Assembly: GCF_963583255.1 (NCBI RefSeq)
Contig: NC_084813.1
Coordinates: 14,432,001-14,496,000, forward strand
DNA from: Pyrus communis
Taxonomy: Eukaryota > Streptophyta > Magnoliopsida > Rosales > Rosaceae
Direction of reading: 5' to 3'
DNA: 64,000 nucleotides
The notes beneath the pieces were generated by a model, which saw nothing but the letters and a program-made list of their open reading frames with translations, was not told the origin of the DNA and did not search any database. How positions within the stretch are numbered: position 1 is the stretch's first letter; each line of letters opens with the position of its first letter. Positions 19,760 to 30,317 of this stretch are shown here, one piece after another. Made by a program: the position numbers and the translations under genes.

Positions 19760-21559
19760 ATCTTTTGCTAGTCCTCGAGCAAAACAGAAAGAAAAACAAA
19801 ACAAAACCAAACGAAACAAAACAAGTAAAACACAACCTAAACCTTCCAACAACCGTCTTAGGGATTTCCAATGCACATGACACGTTAAAAATCATCATTC
19901 CCACAGATTTTAGTCATCTTCACACTTAAGTACATTCTTAATCATAGTCACCATATACTAGTTCACAATTAAGCATTTAAAACCATGTTTTGAATGTAGT
20001 AACATGCCTTAGAGAAATTGCTCAAATCCTTACAAGATATGCACTCGTTTTTCACACAGATTTTCTGACTACACACCCTACACTAGTTATATGTGAGAAG
20101 ATTGATGTAAACATGTAGACGAACACTCACATATGTTATAACAAGGAAAGCATTTTCTGGATTTACGATAATGACATGAATATGATCTCATGAATGGAAT
20201 GCTACTACTTAGAATGAGAACCAGTGATTCCATAAGCTCATATCAATTTCAAACTCCACATTATTGAACACATAACGATCAAGATAGAAGTCAAAGCGGT
20301 GTAACGGGGCTAAAGGTGTTTGGCTAACAAAGAAGGTATATGGAAAACAAAGGTTCTTAAAGAAATAGCGAGCAAAGCATTTGAATTAACGTAGAATTCA
20401 CTTTTGAATGAAAACTCAACTTTTGAACAACAAGGGGGAACAAGCTCTTTTTTCTTTCTTTCTTTCTTTCTTTTCTTTTCTGTTTTTCTTTTTCATATGT
20501 TTTTCACAATTTTTTTCTTTTCTTTTGACTCTCAAAACATACATAAACGCTTAAGAACAAAACATTCTCTCCCCACACTTATTTTCTTTCATAATGTAAC
20601 TAAAAAGGAATTCAATTAAGTCATGCTCACTATCTTTTAAGAACAAGGGTGGGGATTGTCCTAAACTAGGCTAGGTGAGGAAAATGTGGGTAAACAAAGA
20701 ATAAAGGCTAAACAAGGCTCAACGGGTTAAAACTTACAACAATACGAAGTATGGGAAGTAAGGCTATTTGGCTATGGTGGTGGTCACTACACAACTTCTT
20801 CTTGAATATGTGTTATGCAAATCAATAACATGCTTTGAATGAAATGGGCATGAGTTCTAGCATTTGGAACTATATGATGAAACGCCTTCTAAGTAGTAAC
20901 CAAGCAAAGAATAATGAGATCATGCAACGACTTTAGAAAACAAGAAATCACAGATTATACTCTCCAAAGAACGTTATAGGCTTAAGTCTCTCAGGGATGT
21001 AGCGTTATTATGAGTTCCTTCCTTCAAGCATGTTACAAAAACGAATTTTTCTTTTATGATTGCATGTGAAGTCATACATTATAACCATAACCAAGCATAT
21101 ACCAAGAGTAAATCAAACTTTTCTCTATGTTCATAACTCTTTTTAACAGTCATGCAATTAGAAACCAAATCCTTATCATTGTGTTGGAAGGTAACCTACG
21201 ACACAAAAACAACTCAAAACACTCTTTTTAGGCTTTTCAAAACATTTTTTTCAAATTTTTATGTGTTTTTCGGAGTTATAAAACAAAACACGCTAAAACA
21301 GTTTAAAAACACCTTCAAAACATTTAAAACAGCAAGGAACAACACTTGAAGTTATGGGTGATAAAATTCAACGAATTTGCATCAACATACTTAGTTACCC
21401 CCCCACACTTAAATCAAACATTGTCCTCAATGTTTTAAGCATAGATTCACACAAAGCATAAGTAAATACACAAAAAGCACTTAAACATACTAAACATGGC
21501 AAAATGTAATTAACAAAGAGAAGAGTTTAGGGACGCAAATCTGGTTATGGAGTGTAAAT
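19760..21559. other. Non-coding 3' internal region of element B
   Basis: No coding region was found. It corresponds to 53800-55620 of element C in reverse; shared landmarks include the segment with AGGACTAGCAAAAGATAAGT next to the polypurine tract. It contains a (TTTC)n microsatellite at about 20452-20480. Long non-coding 3' regions are usual in Athila-related elements. Confidence 0.7.
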
Positions 21560-22852
21560 TCCATCTTCTCCTTGGTAATTGCATTGAGGCTTTTGATCTT
21601 TGTGATTCCACAGGCTTACTCTTGAACTGGTTTCTGCCCATCGTTGATTTTCCTTTGTGCTACTTTTTGAACTGGGCAGCAGGATGGTTCTTTTGGTCTC
21701 CCCCGAAGGTCTGAGCATACCCTTTTGGTCTGTTTCTTTGTTCAATCTTTCCAATTCGTATTGAAAAGGGTTGGAGGATAACTCAGCCTATGTTTGTCTC
21801 CACATGCTTCAATGTATCATTTTCACTTGCCTTACTCGCTCCCCTTTGCAGAAGTGGTCCCTTCTCCGGAAGTGTATCAACCGTTGAAGATGACTACTCG
21901 AGAGCAACGCTAGGTAAGCAATCAGGAATAGATTCGAGGCAGTTGGCTCCAGATCGGAAGACTGACTCCAAGTGCCGGCTGATTGCTTCTTTTACTTTGC
22001 CATGCGAGTAAGAACAAGGACAAAGAAAAAGACAGGGAAAGAGCATGATATGAGATACTTTTGCTTTTGACCTTGATGATATGAGATACCTTTGCTTTTG
22101 AAGAAGCGGTGAATGAATCAGCACATGTATTTGTTGTGCTGCTTCCTCCTGGGTCATCTGTACTCCAGGCATCTGGTATCATCTTTGGGGAAGAAGAAAG
22201 AATTGAGTATTTCGAAAGGCCTTGCTGGGAGTGCACCCTCAGAGGTAAGGGAGAGTTGGGCATTTTCTTCAGGTTTGCCCTGCCATAAAAGACGAAGGTC
22301 GACATATATAGAGATAATATCATGTGGTGGTACTTTTTACCTTTGTCGACAAACGTTTTGATCCCGCAAATCCGGCTTTTTGAAATAGTGGCGCCTCTTC
22401 GATCTCTGAACACGCCTCTTCGATTTCTGAGCAGGCGCCCCTTCGATTTCTGAACGACGCCCCTTCGCTTTCTGAACGACACGTGGTAGTGCAGATGCGG
22501 CTCCTTTTGACAAAGCTGCACGCGTCTTCTGAAAAGCTGAGAAAGCGTCGCCGAACTTTGCGCTTGTCGGCTAAAGATGTGTAGTTGCGATGATGGCCTC
22601 CACGTGTTGTCTGAAAAGAAGAACTCTTTTGACAAAGTTGAACACGTCTTCTGAAAAGCTGAGAAAGCGTCGCCTAAATTACGCCGGAAATTCCGGCTTT
22701 TTGAATTGGTGGACGCGTCGCCTTGGCTTTTTTATTGAGCTATCGATCACCACAACAAACACACTCTGAAGATTTCCCATTCTTGAAAACCGACTCCGGC
22801 CCTTTGAAAATTTACTCCATCCACCCATTCTCTTTGAACACTTTTGAAAAAA
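21560..22852 (+). promoter_or_regulatory. Upstream region of antisense cassette, copy B
   Basis: Homologous to 8238-9679 in A and the reverse of 52431-53790 in C. It has CACGTG G-boxes at 22480-22485 and 22601-22606, about four CTTCGATTTCTGAA-containing minisatellite units at about 22388-22475, and a TTTGACAAAG...GAAAGCGTCGCC block duplicated at 22505-22680. The leader ends AAAAAAATGG. It is shorter than copy A, lacking about 250 bp around 8650-8900. A 237-codon minus-strand frame here is repeat-driven and not called. Confidence 0.55.
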
Positions 22853-23509
22853 ATGGCAAACTCATCGAACCTTAGCTTAGATTTGAGTCTCAGCAGCGAT
22901 CCGGTTGCGCCCCGTCAAGGTAATGTATGGCGCCCTTCTTTTTTTTCTTCTAACGGTCCTCTTTCAGGTGAAGACTCTGTGATGCAGGACGCCACAACAG
23001 CTACAATAGTAGCTAGGAACCTCCTCACACCAAAAGATAGTAGGCTGCTGTCAGGACGGTCCGATGAGTTGGCCGTTCAAGAGTCCCTCGCACTTAGTGT
23101 TCAGTGTGCGAGCTCTGTGTCCAACATGGGCCTACGCCTGCTTGCTCGGTCCCGCCAAGTGGAATCGTTGATGGCAGAGGTGGAAAGTCTTAAGCAGGAA
23201 ATCAAACAGCTTAAGTACGAGAATAGAAGTTTGCATGTGCTTGCAAATAACTATTCGGCGGGCATGAAGAGGAAGCTTGATGAGCTGCAAGAATCTGAGG
23301 GTCGAATTCACAATGACCGCCAAAGGCTTGCGTCTTATCTCCAGAGGCACCTTTTTCCTGGGTCATCCAGCGCTTGGCCAAGTATTGAGGCCTGGAATGC
23401 TCTAGCTCCGATGCCTCCCGCTCCGATGCCTCCCGCTTCTATGCCTCCCGCTTCTGCGCCTTCCGCTTCTGCGCCTCGTAGTGGGGCTTCACGTAAACAA
23501 CCTTTGTGA
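22853..23509 (+). CDS. Antisense coiled-coil accessory protein, copy B (218 aa)
   Basis: Intact frame antisense to element B. The start was set at the ATG aligned with copies A and C; an in-frame TTG three codons upstream is not needed. The conserved core (MQDATTATIVARNLL through KDSRLLSGRSDELAVQES) and the coiled coil (VESLMAEVESLKQEIKQL, residues about 98-140) match copy A almost residue for residue. The tail holds repeated MPPAP/MPPAS-type units and ends RSGASRKQPL. Differences from A and C concentrate in the N-terminal 30 residues and the tail, as expected if the middle is constrained. Family and function are unknown. Confidence 0.75.
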   Translation: MANSSNLSLDLSLSSDPVAPRQGNVWRPSFFSSNGPLSGEDSVMQDATTATIVARNLLTPKDSRLLSGRSDELAVQESLALSVQCASSVSNMGLRLLARSRQVESLMAEVESLKQEIKQLKYENRSLHVLANNYSAGMKRKLDELQESEGRIHNDRQRLASYLQRHLFPGSSSAWPSIEAWNALAPMPPAPMPPASMPPASAPSASAPRSGASRKQPL

Positions 23510-23537
23510 AGCTCCACCTTTCTCCATGTTTAGTATC

Positions 23538-23562
23538 TTTTTTTTTTTTTTTTTTTTTTTTT
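23538..23562. repeat. Poly(T) tract after antisense gene, copy B
   Basis: About 25 T lie 28 bp after the stop codon, directly between the antisense gene and the 3' end of the gag-derived frame. Confidence 0.85.
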
Positions 23563-23574
23563 ACATAAATAAAA

Positions 23575-24909
23575 TCAAACGGCATGGAATTTATCTTTGA
23601 ATGGGCGGTGATACTTGAAATGATCCGGTAATAGTTTAAATTCCAGATTGGGTGCCTGAATCATTAACCACATGTTAGTATAAAAGAAAATTGAAATTCG
23701 GGGAGGCGGCTTACCTGTGTGCTCCAAAATGAACTCCAGAATAAACACCCATTCGAAAGTTATGACTTGTCCCGTGTCATAAAATCCAACTTCCTTGGGA
23801 ATTGTGGTTTCAAATATGTCCTCTTTGATGCCTTCTACATCTTCTCCAGCCACTACCTTCTCTTGAATCATTCTTCTTGGTGTACAAAGTCCTTTGAAGA
23901 ATTCAACACCATCTAAAACTTGCTGTGTTGCACCAAGAATTTGAATAGCATTTTGCTCCTTTGGGAAGGCTTCCACGATGTCCTTTTTACTCTCTTCTTG
24001 GTTGGGAATCAAAAACCTGCTAGGAAAAGGGACATTGGGTGGAATAACATCAGAATAACATGAAATTGGGACGTCCTTACTGGTGGTGGGTGGTTTAGAG
24101 GGCTTAGGGGGCTGCGGCAAGGGTTGTTCTACCCTTGCCGTGTGCATGTTTTCTTCCTCCTCCTCAATTAGCAGCTCTTCATCCACTTCTAGGCTATGTT
24201 TGGACATTTTTAGGTCAGCTCCAACCTCCATAGCACTTCCCAAAGTGATAGCATTATGGATTTCAAAATCTTCCTTCGAGTTTTCAATAGTTGAGTTGGA
24301 AAGTTCACTTTGCTCTTGAATTTGTTTCATGAACTCCATAATCTGCCCAAATTGCTCGTCCAATTTACCCAACTTCTTGTCTTGATTTTGTTCGTCCTGC
24401 GTCAAAGAGGTTAGTAATTGAAAATTTTTATCATTATCCATGGACATACTTGAACTTGATTGGAATTGTTGTGGGGGAGGTTGTGGTGGCTGCATAGGTG
24501 TTGTATTGAACTCCTCATATGGTTGCCAATATGCTTCTTGTTGAGCCTCCTTGGCTTGATTTTGTGACCCCTGCGCCAAAGAATTTATTTCATTAAGAAT
24601 TTGAATATAATCTATTGGCGAACTTGAATTTAATTGAGCATATTGCATATGAAGTTGTGGTGGCTGCATAGGTCTTGAACAAAACTCCTCATATGGTTGC
24701 CAATATGCTTCACGTTGAACTTGTTGATCTTCCCACCATATAGAGTTTGAATGATCCCTCCAATCTCTTTGTGGACATTGATTGGCTTGAAATCCTTGCC
24801 TATATGAAGCACCAAATGTAGGGACACTCTGCATTGTGGTCCTTTCGGCATACGGCGACAATTTAGAAGTAAGATTTGCCAATTGAGCTTGAATGCTAGC
24901 AAAATCCAT
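23575..24909 (-). CDS. Gag-derived protein of element B (444 aa)
   Basis: Single open minus-strand frame starting with ATG (MDFASIQAQLANLTSKL) about 180 bp after the primer-binding tract. It has two copies of an EAYWQPYEEF...PMQPPQ unit (residues about 68-85 and 124-141), a Gln-rich middle, an acidic run (LLIEEEEEN) and a Pro-rich linker. The segment IPPNVPFPSRFLIPNQEE resembles the conserved gag tail before the protease in Athila elements. The C-terminal part, with LEFKLLPDHFKYH, resembles the protease-RT linker. Capsid core, zinc knuckle, protease and RT are missing, so it looks like a fusion of gag-tail and linker remnants that has stayed open. It may be a structural protein of a non-autonomous element. 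Confidence 0.7.
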   Translation of the reverse strand: MDFASIQAQLANLTSKLSPYAERTTMQSVPTFGASYRQGFQANQCPQRDWRDHSNSIWWEDQQVQREAYWQPYEEFCSRPMQPPQLHMQYAQLNSSSPIDYIQILNEINSLAQGSQNQAKEAQQEAYWQPYEEFNTTPMQPPQPPPQQFQSSSSMSMDNDKNFQLLTSLTQDEQNQDKKLGKLDEQFGQIMEFMKQIQEQSELSNSTIENSKEDFEIHNAITLGSAMEVGADLKMSKHSLEVDEELLIEEEEENMHTARVEQPLPQPPKPSKPPTTSKDVPISCYSDVIPPNVPFPSRFLIPNQEESKKDIVEAFPKEQNAIQILGATQQVLDGVEFFKGLCTPRRMIQEKVVAGEDVEGIKEDIFETTIPKEVGFYDTGQVITFEWVFILEFILEHTGKPPPRISIFFYTNMWLMIQAPNLEFKLLPDHFKYHRPFKDKFHAV

Positions 24910-25066
24910 ATCTTACTTCTCTAGTACCTAAAATCAAAGAAAGAGAACTAAATCAAATATCAAAAGTAACAACAAACAAAGAAAACAACACTAAGTTTAG
25001 AAACTAAAACGAAAACAACTAAACAAAAAAAAAGAAAAGAACCAAGGGATTAGCAAAGTTGCTAAT

Positions 25067-25088
25067 CCCCGGCAACGGCGCCAAAATT
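25067..25088 (-). other. Primer-binding tract of element B
   Basis: The minus strand reads AATTTTGGCGCCGTTGCCGG directly after the 5' LTR end. It is identical to element C at 51421 and related to the Athila tract at 4623. Confidence 0.8.
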
Positions 25089-27705
25089 TGATGCGAGATT
25101 TATACGCACACAAATTAAACCCTCTTTTTATCAATTGTAGTATAGGTGCAAGTAGGGATCGTTCTGGACCGGGGATTAGGAGGGATTGTTAATCACTTGG
25201 ATTTGACTTAAACACGTAAAAACATAATATAAAACACTAAACTAGACTCAAAGAATGTAAAACTAAACTTTAAAACATTAAAACAAATCAAAAGACTCAA
25301 AATGCTTTTAAAAACACAAACTAAAATGCTATACTAAACTCGAAGAATTCAAAACTAAAAATAAGAAAGATTAAGACTAAGACTTAAACGAAATATGGGG
25401 GGATTGATTTTGGACGAATTTAAACTAAAATGGATAGATTGTAAAGAAAACAAATTGTAAATATGAAATTGACGGAAATGAATGGATGGTATGGCTAGCT
25501 AAGGGGTTCATCTCCATACATGTTACACTTGCATAATAAAATGATTTCCAATTGCATTTCAATAAACCATGAATTCTCAACACCCCGGGTTAATTAGGTC
25601 CGCTTAAATTAACCGTCAAGTTTTCCTTAAGTTAATGAATTGGATGATTGCATACGACAACCCAAAGCATTCCTCACAAATTCCCTACATGAATTGCATA
25701 ATAGAGAAACAAGCAAGAATCATTAAGCATCATGAAAACTATAAGTGTTGACGAGGCATTCGTTACTATGATTGCATGAAACTTATGCCAAGAATTCGTT
25801 TAACGCGATTGTTTATAAGCAACCTCCACTACTTGTGAATATAAGTTCATAACGATTAGGTGAAACTCACTTATATTCTAGCGTCATATTCATGCATGAA
25901 AATTAAGTGTACACTCTTAATAAACATACATAAATAAGTTATCAATCAAACGGTTAAACAAATTGAATCCACAACTTATGAAACACAATTAGAAGTAATC
26001 AAATCAAAATGCAAGCATAAACATATATTTCGAATCCCCCCCTAGCTAAAGGGGGGTTTAGTTCCTCATACAAAACAAAGAGAATTGAAATTAAACATTG
26101 AAATCAAAGAAACGCCTAAACATTCCAACAACTCAAACTTGAATTGTATGAATGTTTAGGCCCTCTTCTCTTCCTCTTTATTGTAGCATAAGGTCTAGGG
26201 ATAATTGGTTTGGGGGATGGAAGTGTGGAATGGAAAAGGAGTGGTGGAGAAGTGGAAGGGGAATGGAAAAATGGTTGGTGTTTGGATTAGTAGGGAGGGG
26301 GGACTCACGGCTAAGGAAAGAATGGAAGTGTTTGAGGGGTGTTGTGTTGTGAATGAGATGTTTTGAATGATGGGAATGCAAGGGTATTTATAGGAGGAGT
26401 GGAGATGTATATGGCTATTTGTTTAAGGTGTTTGTGTGGAGGAATGATGGAGAATTGCATGTGGAATGGCTGCAATGATGAAGAATGAAAGCTGGAAAAT
26501 AAAAGGGAAAGCTGGAAATCTGAAAATGCAAATGGGAATCCTGAAATGCAAAGGTGGCCACGGTTTTGAGTGTGTTTTGTGTTGGAAATGCATGTGAATG
26601 CATGTGAATGTTGTTTGTGTGAAGTGTGTGTGGGTTAAAGAGTGAATGGTGGTGTAATGATGAAGTGTGATGGCTGAAAATGTCAAGGGAAATGCATGTG
26701 ATTGCATGGCAAAGAATTTCAGGATGCATGTGTGTGTTGAATGGTTTCTTGGTGAGGGATGTGAAGTGGTTGAATGTGGTGCAATGATAATGTTTTGTGG
26801 CTGAATTGGTGGTGGAATTATGATGGGAGTGCATATGATTAAAGAGTGGGAGTGCATGTGGGTGAATGTGAAGGGAATGCATGTGTTGATGACTAGGTTA
26901 GTGGGTGGAAATCTGAAAATGGCATAAGGGAATGGGAGCTCACGGTTTTGAGTTGTTTGTTTGTGTGAAGTGTGTGTGAATGCATGTGAAGATGCTAATA
27001 AATAATGCATGTAGGGTTAGGAAATAAAATCATAACTTAAAGGGAGATGATTAAAGGGTGTTGAAAGGTTTGAAATGCATGTGTTGAATTGGTGGTTGAA
27101 TGATGAAAGAATAAGTGAATGATTATGATAAGTGTATAAGTGAATGATTATGATAAGTGTATGATATGTTAAGTGATAAATGAATGATATGTTAAGTGAT
27201 AAATGAATGATATGTGGTGAGTGATAAGTGAATGGAAGTGAATGGTTTGATAAGTGAATGATATGATAAGTGAATGCTTATAATAAGTGAATGATATGAT
27301 AAATGAATGCTTTAAGTGTTTAAAATAGGGAACAAAGCCCTTCCTTGCATGGCAAGGAAGGGAGACACAAGGAAACACACGACAATGTCCTAAGGTTGCA
27401 AGGAATGTTGTTTTTGTGTTCTAAAATGCGTAGGAGTCTTCAATGATGCTTAAACATGAGGTCTTTTAGGATTTAACTTTCCTACTTCAAGTCTTTAATT
27501 TCGTCCATCCTCTTGGCTCCAAGCATATGATATCCATTCCAATCTCTAATTTGCTCCAAAAGGCTCCAAAAGGCATCCTTTTGCATACCTTGCCCTTAGA
27601 ACCTGAAAACACACAAAAGAAGCATAAAGGACTAAAATAACTAGAGAAACATAACGTAAATGCACGAGAACAAGCCATTTAAGTCGCATGAATATGCTCC
27701 TATCA
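25089..27705 (-). repeat. 5' LTR of element B (2617 bp)
   Basis: Same ends as the left LTR. It is 25 bp longer because AAGTGAATGATTATGATAAG plus five bases is tandemly duplicated around 27112-27161. The duplication arose after insertion, or the copies were converted differently, since the two LTRs are identical when first made. Confidence 0.92.
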
Positions 27706-27710
27706 AAAAC
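27706..27710. repeat. Target-site duplication of element B, right (AAAAC)
   Basis: Matches 17148-17152. Confidence 0.9.
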
Positions 27711-28949
27711 ATCTTGGATCTCCTCTTCGGTGCTGCCTTCTCGAGCTTGTCGGCATAAGGATTGTCTGGTGTTCTGGGAGAGGCGTTCCTCGCAATCTTC
27801 ATAGGAAGGAGCCTTGACCGGGTAATTGAAGAAGTCTTCTGGGAAGAGGTCGCACATTGTGATGGGGATGGACGATCTTTGTGTCGAAATTTCATTATCT
27901 CCAACACTTTCACATTGTTCTGGAGGTTGACAGGAGTTGTTTTGCCCCCTTTTCGACTGATAAACTTGTGGACAAGATGGTTGCTGCTTGTCCAATTTCT
28001 TCGAAGCGATCTTCGAAATGCATTCCTCACAATCTTCATAATAAGGAGCCTTGATCGAGAAATTGAAGACGTCTTCGAGGAAGAAAAGATCCCGCATGAA
28101 CGATCTTTGTGTTGTAATTTCATCATCCTCAACATTTTCATGTAGCTTTGAAGGTTGACGGTAGCTGCTTTGCCCCCTTTCCGATTGGTGAACTTGTGGA
28201 CAAGACATATGTTTCTCGTGCAGCTTCTTCGGAGTGACATGAATCCATCCTTCATCTTCACTTGACTTGACTGACATGGTTTTGGAGCATGCCCCCAGCG
28301 GTTGAGGTGAAGACTTTGAGTCGAAAGAGCCAGAAGTGACATCTTTCTTAGGGATTTCATCTTCAGTGCCGTTCTCTTGGGTTTGTTGGCATGAAGATTT
28401 GCCAGTGTGGACGATGATGCGCCTCCTTACCTTCAATGGTCCTTTTGTGTCAACCTCTAGGATTGCTTGGCGCTTCATCCTTGAAGGAATCAAGCTTCGA
28501 ACATCGTCTTTTCCTCCTAACCCATCGAGCTTTTCTCCCTTTGGTGTTGTCTTCCTCTTTCCAAAAGGCTTCTCATTATCTTCAAATCTTTCTGAAGCTG
28601 ATCGTTGCAGAGGAGAGATAACTGTGTTGCTTTGTTTCTTAAGCTTTAACAACCTTTCAAAAACAGAGCTTTGGGATGTCGGCGCTTTAAGCCTCTTGAA
28701 GACAGAGGTTCGGTCTTGACCACCAATGCGATTAAACACTGAAGTTCTGGAGCTTGACTGGCTCATCCTATCGAAGACCGACGTCCGATGGGAGGGTTTA
28801 GGCTCTTCTTGGTCTTGTTCAATGCTCATGCTGACATATTGAGTGCTAGTGTTTTTCGCTTGGCTTGAAATCATCACAGGTGCATTTGGTGTGAAACCAA
28901 GTCCGGCTTTGTTGTTGTCAACTCCGTAACCATGCTCCTTCAACTTCTT
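27711..28949 (-). CDS. Element A pol: linker between protease and RT
   Basis: Minus-strand continuation of pol. It begins after an in-frame TAA (in KT-stop-KKLKEHGY, about 28950-28952) and runs into B at 27705. It contains four RTSVFDRM-like units (about 28640-28800) and repeated SCPQVHQSERGQ / SCPQVYQSKRGQ segments. Such repeat-rich linkers are usual in plant Tat pol and have no known catalytic role. The frame joins conceptually to 17152 after B is removed. The TAA probably replaces a Tyr-type codon and would truncate the polyprotein after the protease. Confidence 0.8.
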
Positions 28950-30314
28950 TTAAGTTTTGGTGAGGTTACGTTCTTCGTCATTGACAGTGTTTGAAACCTT
29001 CTTTCCAGCCACCGCAGAAGAAGCGAAGTCGTACCCGGCCTTTGACATGAGTTTGTAGGCGTTAGGGTCGAAACCTTCCTCGGTCCTCTTGGTTGGAAGA
29101 AAGCTTGATTCCACCTTCTTTGGTAGAGCTTTTATGAAGCCTTGTGGTAGTCTTGCGACCTTAGCACCCCCGAGCTGTGTCAAAGGCAAAACTGCATTTG
29201 TCTTGAGCAAGTTCACATTATCCGTGTGCCACTGTGTATCGGCTTTTCTAGTTTCGAATGGAGATTGACCATTCTTTCTTCTTGACATTGGGATATACCG
29301 GAATATGGGTGCGTTCGGTCCTTCTGACGGCATCCTACTCCCTTTGGTTGTTGCAGGTTTAGCAAGCTCGTCATCGTCTTTGCTTGAAGATGGCACGGCC
29401 TGCTCTTTTTGCTTTTTAGGCATGGCTTGCCACTCCTGCTTTTTAGGTGCTGCTCTGCCCGTGGATTTGATCTCTTCCGGAAGGGCTTCGGGTACCGTCT
29501 CTTCATCCATGTAGAACTTGGCATCTGCAAAGTGTGATTCGGCTTCGGTGAATGGCTTGGTATCACCTTGGATCACCTTCACTCCTTCTCGGTAAAATTT
29601 TAGGCATTGGTGAAGGGTGGACGGCACTACCCCATTTGCGTGGATCCAAGGTCTTCCTAAGAGCAAGCTATAGGAAGTTCTTGCATCAATCACGTGGAAT
29701 ATCGTGCTTGATTTGAGCTCTCCCATGGTCATCTCTACTCGGATCATACCTATCGCCCTTTGTCCTCCTTGGTTAAAACCCTGGATCAGCAGACGGCTCA
29801 GGGATAGTTCATTCACCTTGATGCCGATTATGGTCATTGTTGATTTTGGCATGATGTTTATGGCTGACCCACCATCCACAAGCATGCGGTTGACTTTGTA
29901 TTCCTTTATGTACCCGGAGACGAAGAGAGGACGGTTGTGAGGCTTTGATCCCAACAGTAGGTCTTCGTCAGTGAAGTTAATTACGTCATGGGTGGCACAA
30001 CATGTGGCACATTCATGTGGCTGAAGCTTCGAGCCTTCGTCGTTACTTTCTTGCACTTCGTGGTCGTCGGGACCTGCCAAGACTGCTGCTAGTGCTCTTC
30101 GCATCTTTTTTGGCAATGGTAGCGCTTCCTCGATGCTAAAGTGTGTTGGCAGACCTTCTCCAGGTGTAAGGGTCTTTTCTACCTCAGTGGCAATAGCTTT
30201 GCCTTTTGAGGGCTCTTCTATTTCTACTTCAACCATGTGACAGGCCACGGTAGTGCACTGTTGGAAAAAGTCATTCGGGAAGTACTCACGCAAGGAAACG
30301 GGAATGCGTGGCTC
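28950..30314 (-). CDS. Element A protease region of pol
   Basis: In the same frame as gag, after a single TAG. It begins EPRIPVSLREYFPNDFF and includes an aspartic protease with active site MLVDGGSAINIMPKS, flap region residues and the hydrophobic SYSLLLGRPWIHANG motif. A CATCCATHDVINF segment precedes the protease. It would cleave the Gag-Pol polyprotein inside particles. The active Asp is present. The frame ends at the TAA near 28950. Confidence 0.88.
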   Translation of the reverse strand, partial: EPRIPVSLREYFPNDFFQQCTTVACHMVEVEIEEPSKGKAIATEVEKTLTPGEGLPTHFSIEEALPLPKKMRRALAAVLAGPDDHEVQESNDEGSKLQPHECATCCATHDVINFTDEDLLLGSKPHNRPLFVSGYIKEYKVNRMLVDGGSAINIMPKSTMTIIGIKVNELSLSRLLIQGFNQGGQRAIGMIRVEMTMGELKSSTIFHVIDARTSYSLLLGRPWIHANGVVPSTLHQCLKFYREGVKVIQGDTKPFTEAESHFADAKFYMDEETVPEALPEEIKSTGRAAPKKQEWQAMPKKQKEQAVPSSSKDDDELAKPATTKGSRMPSEGPNAPIFRYIPMSRRKNGQSPFETRKADTQWHTDNVNLLKTNAVLPLTQLGGAKVARLPQGFIKALPKKVESSFLPTKRTEEGFDPNAYKLMSKAGYDFASSAVAGKKVSNTVNDEERNLTKT

Positions 30315-30317
30315 CTA
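30315..30317 (-). other. In-frame UAG between gag and pol of element A
   Basis: The minus strand reads ...EPME, TAG, EPRIPVSLREY in one unbroken frame, so gag and pol differ only by this stop. It may be a suppressible stop controlling Gag:Gag-Pol ratio, a splice-removed stop, or a mutation. Confidence 0.7.

Larger units (their letters stand above)
17153..27705 (-). mobile_element. Element B: Athila-like non-autonomous retrotransposon with antisense gene
   Basis: Bounded by LTRs of 2592 bp (left) and 2617 bp (right) and the TSD AAAAC. On the minus strand the order is 5' LTR 25089-27705, primer-binding tract TTTTGGCGCCGTTGCCGGGG, a gag-derived frame of 444 codons, a homopolymer, the antisense coiled-coil gene, a 1.8-kb non-coding stretch, polypurine tract and 3' LTR. 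No RT, RNase H or integrase is present, so mobilisation would need an autonomous partner. LTR ends and 3' region match element C, so the two are one family. Confidence 0.92.
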
